Source: Spartobacteria bacterium (GTDB lineage Bacteria; Verrucomicrobiota; Kiritimatiellia; RZYC01). Taken from it: 64,000 bases of DNA. This document shows positions 1 through 11,000 of this stretch, in pieces. The stretch is from the NCBI GenBank assembly GCA_009930475.1, contig RZYC01000010.1:1-64000 (forward strand). The letters are read 5' to 3'. The translations under genes and the position numbers were made by a program. Under the pieces are notes generated by a model that was given only the letters and a program-made list of their open reading frames with translations, was not told where the DNA came from and ran no database searches. Numbering within the stretch: position 1 is the stretch's first letter; each line of letters starts with the position of its first letter.

Positions 1-2
1 TG

Positions 3-248
3 GATGCATTCAAAGTGCTGGCCGCAGAACTGGTGGAGGAAACCAACAAGGAAAAGGGCTGCATGGAATATGCACTGTATAAGCAGGACGGCAAAAAACC
101 AACAGGATGCAATCGACGAGCTTGCAACCATATGGTTGCAAGCTTTGAGTCGACAGTAAGCTGTTGCCGGCAATGGGTTGCCCGTATCTTCTCCCTTATA
201 TTTTACGCATTTGTTGATTTATGCTGCGCCATCGTAGCTCAAGAGTAA
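3..248 (+). pseudogene. ABM-type monooxygenase-like gene, 5' end outside window, 3' part replaced by a repeat
   Basis: The frame is open from the window edge, so the start is missing. The first 30 or so visible residues (FKVLAAELVEETNKEKGCMEY, then LYKQD) match the pattern of the antibiotic biosynthesis monooxygenase (ABM/YgiN) family, small dimeric heme-less oxygenases or quinone-handling proteins with conserved E-x-G-C-x-x-Y around the second helix and strand. Immediately after that motif the reading frame enters the palindromic repeat at 102-155 and continues with unrelated residues to a stop at 246-248. Family members need another 40-50 residues of beta-alpha-beta fold, which are not present. 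I infer that insertion of the repeat removed the C-terminal half, leaving a pseudogene or a chimeric short protein. Family assignment rests on a short stretch and is moderate. Confidence 0.55.
102..155. repeat. Palindromic intergenic repeat, copy 1
   Basis: It begins acaggatgcaatcgac and contains a perfect 24-bp palindrome at 120-143 (10-bp arms gcttgcaacc / ggttgcaagc around atat). An outer tcgac / gtcga pair extends the symmetric structure to 113-153. A second copy lies at 24974-25026 with the same inner palindrome and only a few changes between the arms. Sequence outside about 102-155 is unrelated between the copies. Both copies lie between converging genes. Here the repeat forms the 3' part of the truncated ABM-like frame. 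It resembles REP/MITE-type elements; no other function is visible. Confidence 0.85.
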
Positions 249-286
249 TCAGCAGGTAAATAATTATCCTGAAAAGCGATTTCTTA

Positions 287-3200
287 TCAATTTTTCCCCG
301 GCAACCACACATCCAGCAAATCAATAATGCGATCCACGACAATGGGCTTGGTAATATAGTCATCCATACCTGAAGCAATGCACTTTTCGCGGTCGCTTTG
401 CAACGCGTGGGCTGTCATCGCGATGATGGGGATATGGGCATTGTTTTCCGCGATATGGCGGTACGTGAGGTCCCCTTCGCGTTCCGCAGCGCGAATCTTT
501 CTGGTGGCCTCATACCCATCCATTTCCGGCATTTGTATATCCATCAGAATAAGGGCATAGTTGATCGACTGGATGGCACTGATGACCTCGGCACCATTGG
601 CCACCGCATCGGCCTTGATGCCAATTTTCGAAAGCATGCCAAGGGCGACGATTTGGTTTACGCGATTGTCCTCCGCCAGAAGAACACGACCGCGTTTTGC
701 GTTATGCTGCTTCAGCTGCTTCCGATCCGAGGTCTGCCGGGGAAAGCGATGATAGGTTTTGGTTTGCGTATCACAATCACTCTGCGCAGACGATATTACG
801 AATTTAAGTTCGTCTTGGCGAACCGGTTTTGTCAAATAGTCATCAAATATCACAGACGCATTGTAGTTGCTGCGTCCCGATTCTGTGAGCGAAGTCAGCA
901 GGACCAAACGCAGATGCGTCAGTTGCTGGTCTGCACGGATGGCCCGTCCGAGTGCCTCCCCATCCATACACTTAGCGATAATAACCAAACAGTATGGGGC
1001 CTTCTGTTCCGACATTTCCGTTAATTGATTGAGTGCCTCGGCACCAGAAGGGACGGCATCAGTGCGGATACCGAAACGCTGCATACGGGCACAGATGGCA
1101 TGGCGTTCGGAGGCATTGGCAGAAACCACCAGCACACGCCGCCCCTGGAGATCCATCATTTGTTCAGCTGTTTCAGTTTTTGAATCCTTCTGTTTTTCCA
1201 GCCGGGCGGTAAACCAGAACGTCGAGCCGGAGTCGTTCGTTATTTGATCCTGGCTGCCGGCAGAGCATGAGGTCGGACTGATAACACCGATTTCTCCGCC
1301 CATGAGTTGCGTCAGACGTCTTGAGATGGCTAATCCCAAGCCCGTTCCGCCATATTTCCGCGTGGTGGAAGAATCAACCTGTGTGAATTCCTCAAACAGG
1401 GAGGCCTGCCGGTCAGACGGAATCCCGATACCGGTATCGCGCACGGTGAATCGCAGGGTAACGGGTTCCTGGTTTTTGGTTCCTGGGTCCTGGTTCGGGA
1501 TTTGTGGTTCGCGCTCCACAAAAATGGAGATTTCGCCTTCCTCGGTGAATTTGATGGCGTTGCCTGTTAGATTCGTGAGAATCTGACGCAGGCGGCCAGG
1601 ATCACCCACAACCAGTTCAGGGACGTCCGGAGCCATACCGCAGATCAGTTCAATGCCCTTCTGCTGCGCCTGCGGGGCGATGGAGGATGCAAAATCATCC
1701 AGCATATGCAGCAGGTTAAATTCAAGCAGCTCCAACTCCATTTTACCTGATTCGATTTTAGAAAAGTCCAGCACATCGTTAACCAGAGTAAGCAGTGCAT
1801 CACCGCTTACTATAATACTCCGGACATAGCCGGCCTGTTCGGCGTTCAGCTCGGTGTCCTCCAGCAACCGGGACATACCAATCACCCCGTTCATGGGCGT
1901 ACGTATTTCGTGCGAAATATTGGCCAGGAATTCACTCTTGGCCACGCTGGCCATCAGGGCTTCGGTAGCCATGAGATTGGCGTGGGCTGTGGCTTTTTCC
2001 AGTTCACGGTTCATCTGGTGCAATTGCTCTTCGGCTTTTTTGCGCTCGGTAATGTCGGTATTAAACCCGACCATGCGTGTCAGTTTCCCGCTTTCATCGC
2101 GCACGCAGCGGCCGCGGCCTGTAATCCAGCGGTATGACCCATCTTTCATCCGCATCCTGAAGGTCGATTCGTATTGCTCTGTCCGTCCGCTCAGATAGTC
2201 CTGCAGTACAGTAAAACTCATTGTCTGATCATCTGGATGAATCAGATCCGCCCACGCGTCACCGGTATACGGGAGATCCTCTGGTTCATAGCCCAGCATC
2301 CGGGCAAACCGGTCTGAGTGGTATGCTGCACCGGTAACCAGATCCCAGTCCCATAAGCCGTCACAGGTTCCTTCCACGGCAAGAGCAAAACGCTCTTCAC
2401 TTCGCTGCAGCCGTTCTTCCGCCTGCCTTCGTTCCGTAATATCATCGGCCGAACAGACGATATATTCAACCTGACCCCGGGCATTGAGTTTGGGAGAGCT
2501 GACGACAGACAGCAACCGCTGCTCACCGGCGGCATTGCAGCACCATTGTTCGCCGCACACAACCCTGCCCGTGCTGAAGACCTCGCGGTTGCTGGCGCGG
2601 TAACGATCCACCACATCGGCGGGAAGGAACTCGTACATATTTTTGAACGCCATATCCTTGACCGACAACCCGTGGAAGCCGGCATGGACGGCATTGACCG
2701 CACCGTAGGTCTGTTCATCGGTCAGGAACCATATCTGCGTCCGGATATTATCGAGCAGGATCCGCTGATGGGCCTCGGCAGCGGCCAGTTGAGCGCGTGC
2801 CGCTTCGCCCGCCTCCATCATCGCAATCACCTGTTTGTGATTTTTTTCACGTTCAACATTGGATTCCTCCAGTTCGTCAAATGTGCGTGCGGCGTCCACT
2901 GCGATAGAATGAAACTCGGGAATGGTATAGGCCTCAATCGTCAGCGACCGTTCGGCAATGCCTCTGCGCAGATTGCTGGTTTCGCGGTCGATTTCCCCGG
3001 TTATCCGCCGCGCCGCAATTTCCATGAGGAGCAGCACCAGGGCGCCGAGGGCAAGGATGACCCCGGCCTCGGTGAGCGCCTGCTGCCGGTGGCGGCCGAT
3101 GGCGGCCGTCGTATCGGCATCAATGTCATCCAGATACAACCCGATCCCAACAACCCATCCCCAGTCCTGCACGCCACGCACAAAGGTCAATTTGGGCACG

Positions 3201-4828
3201 TTGTAACTCACTCCGGGTTTTTGCCAGATATACTTTACGAAGCCGCCGGCGGGTCGTTTAGCTGCCGCAATCAGTTCCTGAACAACCTTCACCCCGTCAT
3301 CATCGGTCATATCATTGAGATCCTTGCCCACCAGGTCGGGCTGGTGAGGGTTGACCAGCTCAATGCCTTCATAATCGGTAACGAAAATATAATTATCGTC
3401 AGCAAAAGATATCGACGCCAAGCGGTTTTTTACTTCCTCTTGAATGTCCTTTTCAGCCACGCCCTCCTCAGTCATTTTTTCGCGGCCATAGGCTATATTT
3501 TGCATGGTCTGATCCACGATAAGCCGAAGCAGTGTCTTTTTTTCGTCCAGAATGTCATCCCGAATGCGCTGCGTATCCCACTGAGCTGCCCGCCAGATCT
3601 GGGTTACCATCGCGGTCAGCAGGCCAACGATCAGGAGGATAATGGAACGGCGCATACTCCGACGCAAAAAAATAACCAGCGGGACGTTGGGCTCCGGCTC
3701 CCTGACCGATCGCAGAAGTCCCGCCAAAGCAAACAGTGCCATCGTCAGCAGTAACGTCCCCAGCACGCTCAACACAATCAGCGGCCAGGGGTTCGACTCT
3801 GTTCTCCCTCGGAATTCGGCCTCTACGGGCAATCGGACGGAATGCAGCCCCTTCGCCTGCAAATCGGGCCAGGAAAGAATCATGGCGTTGGGACTATGCA
3901 GCACCACCGGCGGCAGCGAACTGCCCGTCAGGATATCTCTTGTCAGCCGTCCGGCCATCAAACCCTGATCTCGGGAGCTGACCATGAACCCGCCCACAAC
4001 ACCGTGTCCCAGATAAAAATCCCACAGGCCATAAACGGGGGCCGACGTAGAATCGGTCACCATCTCGGCGGCCTCGTCACTGGTTCGGTACACCCCTTCG
4101 GCGTCTCGATTAAACAGGTTCAGCAGCACGGCATCATGCGACGAAACCTCGGCCAGGCGTTTGCGGAGTTCTGCTGCGGAAAGGCCGTCCAGCCAGACCG
4201 GTTCAAACCCCAGACTGTTCTCGGCAACGACCTTGGCAATTTCATTCCGGACGGCCAGACCGGTGGGGGTCGTGCCGGTAATTACGTAGAGTTTTTCGGC
4301 CTGAGGCTGAAGCCGACGTATCAACTGAATGGTGCCCGCCGGATCCGTTTTTTCAGCCACCCCGGTCATGCGCCCCTCGAATCCTTCGAGCACAGCTGGC
4401 GTATAATCGTTTATACCGCAGAAAACAACAGGGACACCCGGAAACAGGGTGTCGCGATGTTCGCGCAGGACATCCAGCGCATTGTTGTCCGATACAATCA
4501 GCACATCAGGAATCAACCGGCGGTATTTCTCACGCAGATAAGTGGTCGCAGGTTCGGAAACGTCTTCCAGCGGGACTCGCTTGCTGTCCAGATATTCAGT
4601 AAAAATGGTGACCGGTTCGCCCTTCAGTGCCGCACGAATCCCTTCATCGATTCCATCGGTCCATTCAAACCCGGGGTGATAGGAATGCAGCAGGAGCACC
4701 CGACGGTATTCCGCCGCCCCCGCCGAAGAGCCCATTCCCAGAGCAAATAAGATGACCAACATCATGGAGGAGCAAAAAAACGCTCTCCATACCCCATTCT
4801 GTTTATTCTTCAAATACTCATACTCCAT
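287..4828 (-). CDS. Hybrid sensor histidine kinase with periplasmic substrate-binding and Cache-like domains
   Basis: Membrane-bound sensor of about 1513 residues. Order: signal peptide (to about residue 40); an ABC-substrate-binding-protein-like periplasmic domain (about 41-335, beginning [19 protein letters not shown]); membrane segments near 350-370 and 390-410; a Cache-like domain (about 415-590, [10 protein letters not shown] at its end); a further membrane segment; coiled coil; two PAS/PAC domains (about 690-945); HisKA with [15 protein letters not shown], His near 975; HATPase with DTGIGI and GGTGLGL; a degenerate receiver; and a C-terminal receiver ([13 protein letters not shown], Asp near 1432). 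The first receiver has VIIAKCMDG where the phospho-acceptor Asp is expected. A 7-bp tandem repeat lies in the ATPase domain (1464-1512). The start at 4828 was preferred because aggag lies 8 nt upstream; the ATG at 4834 is only 2 nt from it. Target genes are unknown; no partner regulator is adjacent. Confidence 0.9.
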   Translation of the reverse strand: MEYEYLKNKQNGVWRAFFCSSMMLVILFALGMGSSAGAAEYRRVLLLHSYHPGFEWTDGIDEGIRAALKGEPVTIFTEYLDSKRVPLEDVSEPATTYLREKYRRLIPDVLIVSDNNALDVLREHRDTLFPGVPVVFCGINDYTPAVLEGFEGRMTGVAEKTDPAGTIQLIRRLQPQAEKLYVITGTTPTGLAVRNEIAKVVAENSLGFEPVWLDGLSAAELRKRLAEVSSHDAVLLNLFNRDAEGVYRTSDEAAEMVTDSTSAPVYGLWDFYLGHGVVGGFMVSSRDQGLMAGRLTRDILTGSSLPPVVLHSPNAMILSWPDLQAKGLHSVRLPVEAEFRGRTESNPWPLIVLSVLGTLLLTMALFALAGLLRSVREPEPNVPLVIFLRRSMRRSIILLIVGLLTAMVTQIWRAAQWDTQRIRDDILDEKKTLLRLIVDQTMQNIAYGREKMTEEGVAEKDIQEEVKNRLASISFADDNYIFVTDYEGIELVNPHQPDLVGKDLNDMTDDDGVKVVQELIAAAKRPAGGFVKYIWQKPGVSYNVPKLTFVRGVQDWGWVVGIGLYLDDIDADTTAAIGRHRQQALTEAGVILALGALVLLLMEIAARRITGEIDRETSNLRRGIAERSLTIEAYTIPEFHSIAVDAARTFDELEESNVEREKNHKQVIAMMEAGEAARAQLAAAEAHQRILLDNIRTQIWFLTDEQTYGAVNAVHAGFHGLSVKDMAFKNMYEFLPADVVDRYRASNREVFSTGRVVCGEQWCCNAAGEQRLLSVVSSPKLNARGQVEYIVCSADDITERRQAEERLQRSEERFALAVEGTCDGLWDWDLVTGAAYHSDRFARMLGYEPEDLPYTGDAWADLIHPDDQTMSFTVLQDYLSGRTEQYESTFRMRMKDGSYRWITGRGRCVRDESGKLTRMVGFNTDITERKKAEEQLHQMNRELEKATAHANLMATEALMASVAKSEFLANISHEIRTPMNGVIGMSRLLEDTELNAEQAGYVRSIIVSGDALLTLVNDVLDFSKIESGKMELELLEFNLLHMLDDFASSIAPQAQQKGIELICGMAPDVPELVVGDPGRLRQILTNLTGNAIKFTEEGEISIFVEREPQIPNQDPGTKNQEPVTLRFTVRDTGIGIPSDRQASLFEEFTQVDSSTTRKYGGTGLGLAISRRLTQLMGGEIGVISPTSCSAGSQDQITNDSGSTFWFTARLEKQKDSKTETAEQMMDLQGRRVLVVSANASERHAICARMQRFGIRTDAVPSGAEALNQLTEMSEQKAPYCLVIIAKCMDGEALGRAIRADQQLTHLRLVLLTSLTESGRSNYNASVIFDDYLTKPVRQDELKFVISSAQSDCDTQTKTYHRFPRQTSDRKQLKQHNAKRGRVLLAEDNRVNQIVALGMLSKIGIKADAVANGAEVISAIQSINYALILMDIQMPEMDGYEATRKIRAAEREGDLTYRHIAENNAHIPIIAMTAHALQSDREKCIASGMDDYITKPIVVDRIIDLLDVWLPGKN
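1464..1512. repeat. Degenerate 7-bp tandem repeat inside the kinase ATPase domain
   Basis: Seven consecutive 7-nt units on the plus strand: ggttcct, ggttttt, ggttcct, gggtcct, ggttcgg, gatttgt, ggttcgc. On the coding (minus) strand they give the proline/glutamine/asparagine-rich stretch [15 protein letters not shown], between the N-box region and the DTGIGI box, where ATPase domains normally have a short strand connection. Forty-nine bases is not a multiple of three, so gain or loss of single units would change the frame. The units are diverged, which should reduce slippage. Confidence 0.8.
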
Positions 4829-5008
4829 GAACATCGCTCCTGCACGCGGGCTGCTTTTTCAGGGTCAGGCATCATAGCGAACACGTTCCGGAACGCGCAT
4901 GCCTCTGCTAACGCCATTACATTGCACTAGTGGTAGAGCAGAATCTACAATAATCTTTCACCCACAATAGAAATGAAGAAATGAAGTAACAGGATATTCA
5001 TCAGTACT

Positions 5009-5018
5009 CCCCCCCCCC
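5009..5018. repeat. Run of ten C (G on the coding strand)
   Basis: A homopolymer of ten C on the plus strand begins 2 nt beyond the stop codon (5021-5023) of the large secreted protein gene, on its downstream side. Length variation would not change that protein. It could be a slippage-prone site or an assembly error; it stands out in an otherwise ordinary 190-bp gap between two minus-strand genes. Confidence 0.9.
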
Positions 5019-5020
5019 TG

Positions 5021-8000
5021 TTACTCTGTTAACAGCATGAGCCATGGCAATCCCGTCGAAGGAGAACGCACACGCAGGTACATTCCGGTCACCGTCGATG
5101 TGGCACCGGAATCGATGGTCAAACTTAGGTTTGCGGGTGTTGTCCATTGATCGATGGCCTTGTAAATCACCGTGTATACGCCTGTGCCTAGCGTGGCGGT
5201 GGTTCCCGATGACTGCCAGTTGGTGCAGCTTTCACCGGTGTTCAGGCACCATGCCGCGCCGGCATCCTGGGCCGCAGAAGGGTCAAGATTTACAGTGAGG
5301 GTTCCCGGTGATGAATCGGCGGATAGCGGATCGGTGCCAAGACTGACCTCCAGTCCATCAAGATATAAATCGCCATCACTGTCCGACTGATCGGCATAGG
5401 TATTCATTCGGGATTCATCCACATTGCTCAGCAAGTCGTTATCAAGATCGCCGCCGGCATCCTGTGCAGACAAGGGATTCAACCCATTGGCTTCTTCATA
5501 GGCATCGCTCATCTGATCACCATCGGTATCCCAGGCATTGGCATCGGTGCCCGCCTGATATTCCTCCCAGGTGGTCAGTCCATCGTTATCGGCATCATCA
5601 TCGTACCCCATAGGCGCACTACGGCCGATATTCATGGACGCGAGCCACGAATCGGAGATGCCGTCGCCATTGCTATCGTCGAGCAAGGCAGTTGCAGCAG
5701 AAACATTGGATGTCTGCGAATAATTGCCTGCCGCATCCACCGCGCGAATCGTGTAGAAATAATTGTCTCCGGGGATCGATTCCCTGATGGAATACGTCTC
5801 CGTTTCGCCGGCCTTTTTCGGGGTCATGGAAAGCGGTGTGTACACGGAATCCCAAGTTTCTGCATCAACGGCATTGGTTCCTGACTGCACATAATAGGCC
5901 AGCGCGGTACCGCTCATGCCATCATCACCGGGTGCGGTCCATGCGAGATCGACATACCCGGGACGTGTGCCGGATACCGCCAGTAAATTCGTGATGGTGG
6001 CGGGCGGCGTGGTATCGGTGCGATCCACACCAAAGAGCGCGAACGTACCATCGTTGGTAATGCCCGCCGACACACTGTTATCGGATGGATCATAGATTAC
6101 ATCATCGACGGAAACCCATTGCTGCTGATTGGTCGCCCAATGATAAAGACGAATGGAGCTTTCATCTGCCGTGCCGATATCTTCGTCGCGATAGCCCCAG
6201 TTCATCGACGCATAATGCTGCGAGAAATACGTCGCGGCATCGGGCCGTGTGAAATAGATTTGCGGGCCCACCTGAACCGTGCGATCCAGTCCATTAATCA
6301 TGGAAGGGCCATTGTACTGGTAACACAATGCGGGAGCCTGATCGGGCGTGCCTTCGCCGCTGAAATAGATTTCGACATGTCCATCATAGGAATCCAGGAA
6401 TCCAAGATTAGAACCCAAAGCCATATGATAACCATCCTGCGAACTGAGCACCGAGCCATTGGTGGCATTGACCTCTACCGAAAGTGTACCCGTCAAAGAA
6501 GATGACATATCCATGGCCGCTGTAAAAGTATCCGCCTGTGCACCACTTTGTGTGAAGGCGATGTTATTGGACGACATGTTATCCCGCCAGAGAATGACCT
6601 GCGGCCCATCCGACAGGATCTGTGAGGACTGTATCTGCATCACAAACTGGCCGTTGGCCGCCAATGCACCGCCCATAATGAGTGCCAGCCGATTGGACCC
6701 GACGACATAACTGTCGCGCACATCCGCTTGAAGGACTAACTCTAACGTGCCTCGCCGTATATCGTACTGCGTCAACGAACGTGTGACGGATCGACCCTGC
6801 CATGCAGCGGTTATCTGACTTTCAGCAAAGGCGTCAATCAGTTCATGCGTGCCGTCAGAATCGGTTTTACCCACAATGCCGAAGGTATGCGTTTTTGAAT
6901 TAAACTGGGCGATCTGCGCCCCGGCAACGGTTTTGCCATTGTGCTTAACATAGACGGTGACCGGTTCCTGATTAAGCGGCGACTGTGAGGGCACGCTTCG
7001 CAGATAGGGATTATCAATCCACACATCCGTTCCGCTGTAGGAGCGGACGATCACATCCGAATAGGGCGACGGAATTTCATGGGGGCCATAACGATCCTGC
7101 GAGGTCGAAAATCCGTTAATATAGGCTCCGTCCGGAGGGCCGATGACGCGCACCACATAACCGCTCCATGATGTCGTATTGTAATTATCCTGTACCCAAT
7201 CCCAGCAGCTGTACACGATGCCGTTTCCGTCCGTCTGCCCCAGCTCATGATACCACGACTGCGCGGTCGAATTGGTCGGATTAATGGGACGACTCAGGAC
7301 GGGATAGTCATTTTGGGAGGACAGCTCGGAAATCGAATGCTCGTTGTCCATCAAGCCGTAATTTTTTGTAAAATCATTGGTATGGCTTTCTCGCCAGGTA
7401 CGCCATCTACGTTCATTTCCATTCAGATATTCATCTCCCAGTCCCTGATGATAGTGACCGCATTCATGAACAATAGAGCGAAAATAGTCTGCCTGCCATG
7501 GATGCGCATGCCACCAAGTTGTCCCCATTTCAATCCACTCACTGCGAGCCCATGGCCGGTTTGGTACGGGATTGGTGCGGAAATTAAACGGATCAATTCT
7601 GGTCAAGGCCTGTGCTTCCGTCACATTCCACACGCGCATATCGCTATTGGACCAAAGCGTGGAGACGCGGGATACACCGGACGACATAGCGATAACACCA
7701 AACTTCATCTGTCCGTCGTAAATATCGTACATATAGCAGGAGGCCCGTTCAAAACCGACGTTCAGACTATAAGCAAAGTTGGTGCTGCCCGGTTCGAGAG
7801 AAACCAGCATATTCCACTCAAACAACGGATGCTCTAGAGGCAGAGTCATTCGCGACCCCAGCGATATTTGCGTCATATCCGCATCAGTAAGTGTATACGT
7901 TCGCCATGTCCCGTCCCATGCAGCATCGTCGTCCGGATCAGGCCCCAGATCACTGTCCAGCCATAGTTGAAACATGGTATCGTCCACCGATGCATGATCG

Positions 8001-11000
8001 TTGGTGAAACGTGCGGCCTGGGTATAGATTTGTTTGCGCACAAAGACCGCCTGACCGGCCCTCGCCGGAGCGGCGATCTCGATTTCACCATTGGCATCGG
8101 TCAACCCGACAAAAGAATTGGTTGTCCGTCCGCCATAGTAGACCTCCGCTCCAGCCACACGGGTCGAACCACCCTCTTCCCGCCGGGCGGTGACATATAA
8201 CGTCCAGTTGGGACATTGCAGCGTGTCCACCCGGAACGCCGGCGACACAGCAGAACCGCCGCCCGCATTCACCCGTGCGACCATGGTCGTGGTAATCAGC
8301 TGATCCCATTCCGATCCTGCATTCCAGAGCACCATCATATTTCGGCGCGGACTGCGAACAGGCCCGACACACCCCAAAGTTGCCAGGGGGAAAATGGTCC
8401 AGCGTCCTCCGTTATCCGCCGACAGCTGCAGCGACACGTTGAGATCATCATCTGCTGATCCGGTTAAATCGTAAGTGACCGACACCAGTTCTGTTCCGGG
8501 CACCTGTTCAGCTCGTACATTGGTGACAAACCGTGGCGTCATGGGAATGGGCAGATTATTGGAAGCCTGACAAACGGGTTCATAACGGCCGGCTTCCAGT
8601 ACATAACCATCACGTATGGCAATCCACGGCAGTTCATTGCACGACAATTCCTGATCGAGCGCCCAGACGCCGTCCACGCCGGACGTCGCCACCATGCCCC
8701 GACCATCGGCATAGATAAACAGACCGCCGTCCACAGCACGGCCGGTTATTTCATTATACATGCGGCCGCACAGCTTGGTTTTGTGCTCGAAATGTGCGGT
8801 GAGATCCACATTGGACTGCATATACACATCGGTATAATGCGTGTTGTATTTTCGATTGGTTGACCAATAGTCAAAGGTGTGATCGTCATCTGCAAGAGCG
8901 ATGACCCGCACATAGGTGCCCTGTTCAAAGGTTTTCGTTTTATCCATTTGAGGATCTGTTATAAAGGCTCCGCTGCCGACCGGATCAGCATGAAGCGTCA
9001 ACGTCACACGCGGACGCGGCAGGATATGCATCACGACGGGAACATCCTGCGTTTCCGTGGAGGTGACAAGGTGGATTATAGAGGTATAGGATCCTTCCGC
9101 CATGAAGCGAGTATCATATTCAACGCGAAGGGTATCCCACTCGCCCGCACTCATACCGGCACGGGGTGCATATAGATTGGGATAGACACGCATCACATCA
9201 GATGTTTCGGCGACGCGATACACCATGACGCCGAACCCGGCATTGCGTACCCGCAGCGACATCGAATCCGCCGAACCTGTCCGAACCACCTGCCCGGTTA
9301 ATGCGAGCGGTTCCACCTCCAGCACCGGTGTATTGACGGGCGGCGCAGGTAAAATCGTCATCCCTACCGCCACCTGCTGTGTCTGCTGTTCGTACACAAA
9401 ATCAACCGTCCCGGTGTAATTGCCCGCACTGAGACCATCGGGAGCGCATTCCACATAACAATCCACCACATCACCTGTGGATGTTCCGCTGGTGGGATAA
9501 ACCGTCAGCCAATCTGCGTTATCCTGAACAACAAACGGCATGGGGGCAATGGACGCCTCGTTCCAGACGCTGGCATACTGACCGGTTTTGCTTCCTCCCA
9601 CCGATATTTCAAAGACCATCGACGTCGGAGCCAGCGCAAAGACCGGGGCTTTCGGCTCAACGGTGAGAACCACTTCGACCGTTTGCGGACTGTTCGTCGC
9701 ATTGGCCGTGACGATCAACCGATTGGTAAAGATTCCGGGTTCTAAATCCAATGCGCTCAGACTGACTTGTACCGTTTCGGATTGTCCCGTACTGCTGTTT
9801 GCCCCGTTTTCCAGCGAACACCAGCTGACACCATTGGACACTGCGTACTCCAGTATGCTGTTGCCTCCATTACGGATAGTGAAGCTTAGGGTCACCGGTT
9901 TTTCACAGGCTTCTACCGTATTGGTCTGCAACGAAAGCGACTGAATGTCCAGCAGCGGATTGACGGGATACAGTTCATACATCCAGCACCATTGCGGTTG
10001 CGTCATGGTGATTTCTGCGAAGGCATAGATTTCCACATCCGAATGATCCGACAGCGACAGCACGTGCAGCGACGTGGTATTGGTTGTCAAATGCAAATAC
10101 ACCAGAGAACCATCATCCATGGAAAAGGCAGGAAAATAACTGTATTCATTGGAATGGCTGGTCACCTGTGCGGGCGACCCGCCTGTGGATGAATGGATGT
10201 ACAGATTATACGCGGTTCCGCCGCGCGTCTGTTCTGAATAAGCCACCAGTGAACCATTTTTGCTCCATTGTCCCAGATAATCCCTGCGTCCATTGGCAGA
10301 GGCGACCTCCGTCCGTGTGTTATTGGTTCCCAGAGTCAACGTATGAAGACGGGTGTTATTTAGATCATTCGGGTCACGAGTGTAGAGCAGGGTATCTGTA
10401 ACCGGGTCAACGCTTCCCAGATTCACTCGTCCACTATCGACGTAGATGCGCCGCATGGTATTGTTGGTATACGTCAGAATATAAGGCTTGCTCAGCCAGA
10501 TGCCCACCAAATCCGTGCTGTTGCCCAGCCAGTTTATCGACGACAACGCCCTGCAGACGGTTTCGTCGCCGGTACGCAAATCCCTGACCCGCAGCTCTGA
10601 AACACTGTTGGACACCTGCGTGTAGGCCAGTTTAAAGCCATCAGGACTGATTCGCGGCTGGGTAAGATCGCAGCCCGGTTTACTCAGCACGATTTTTGCA
10701 TCGGATCCATCGGGATTGATCGATCGAATGGCGGCATATCCATCCTCTACAGCGTAATACAGGATTTTCTCATGAAACGCGCCGTATTCATCGCTTCCCA
10801 GAAGAAAAAGCTGGCATTTCCCGGACGGAGATCCCGCCGGTTGCGGCTGCATCACGACGCGTCCCTGTCGCACGCCGGCCTCCAGATTGGTCACCACAAA
10901 TTGCAGCGGAACAGCCGCTTCATGGGTTACTTGTGTCTGGCTCACAGCAGGAATCATCCAGTTCGCGGTACTCAGAAGATCGACATCCACCGCATTGGCC

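Noticed and set aside
2546-4750. Long open frames on the plus strand opposite the first sensor kinase
   Set aside because: They lie antisense to a well-supported kinase with intact domains and show no family motif.
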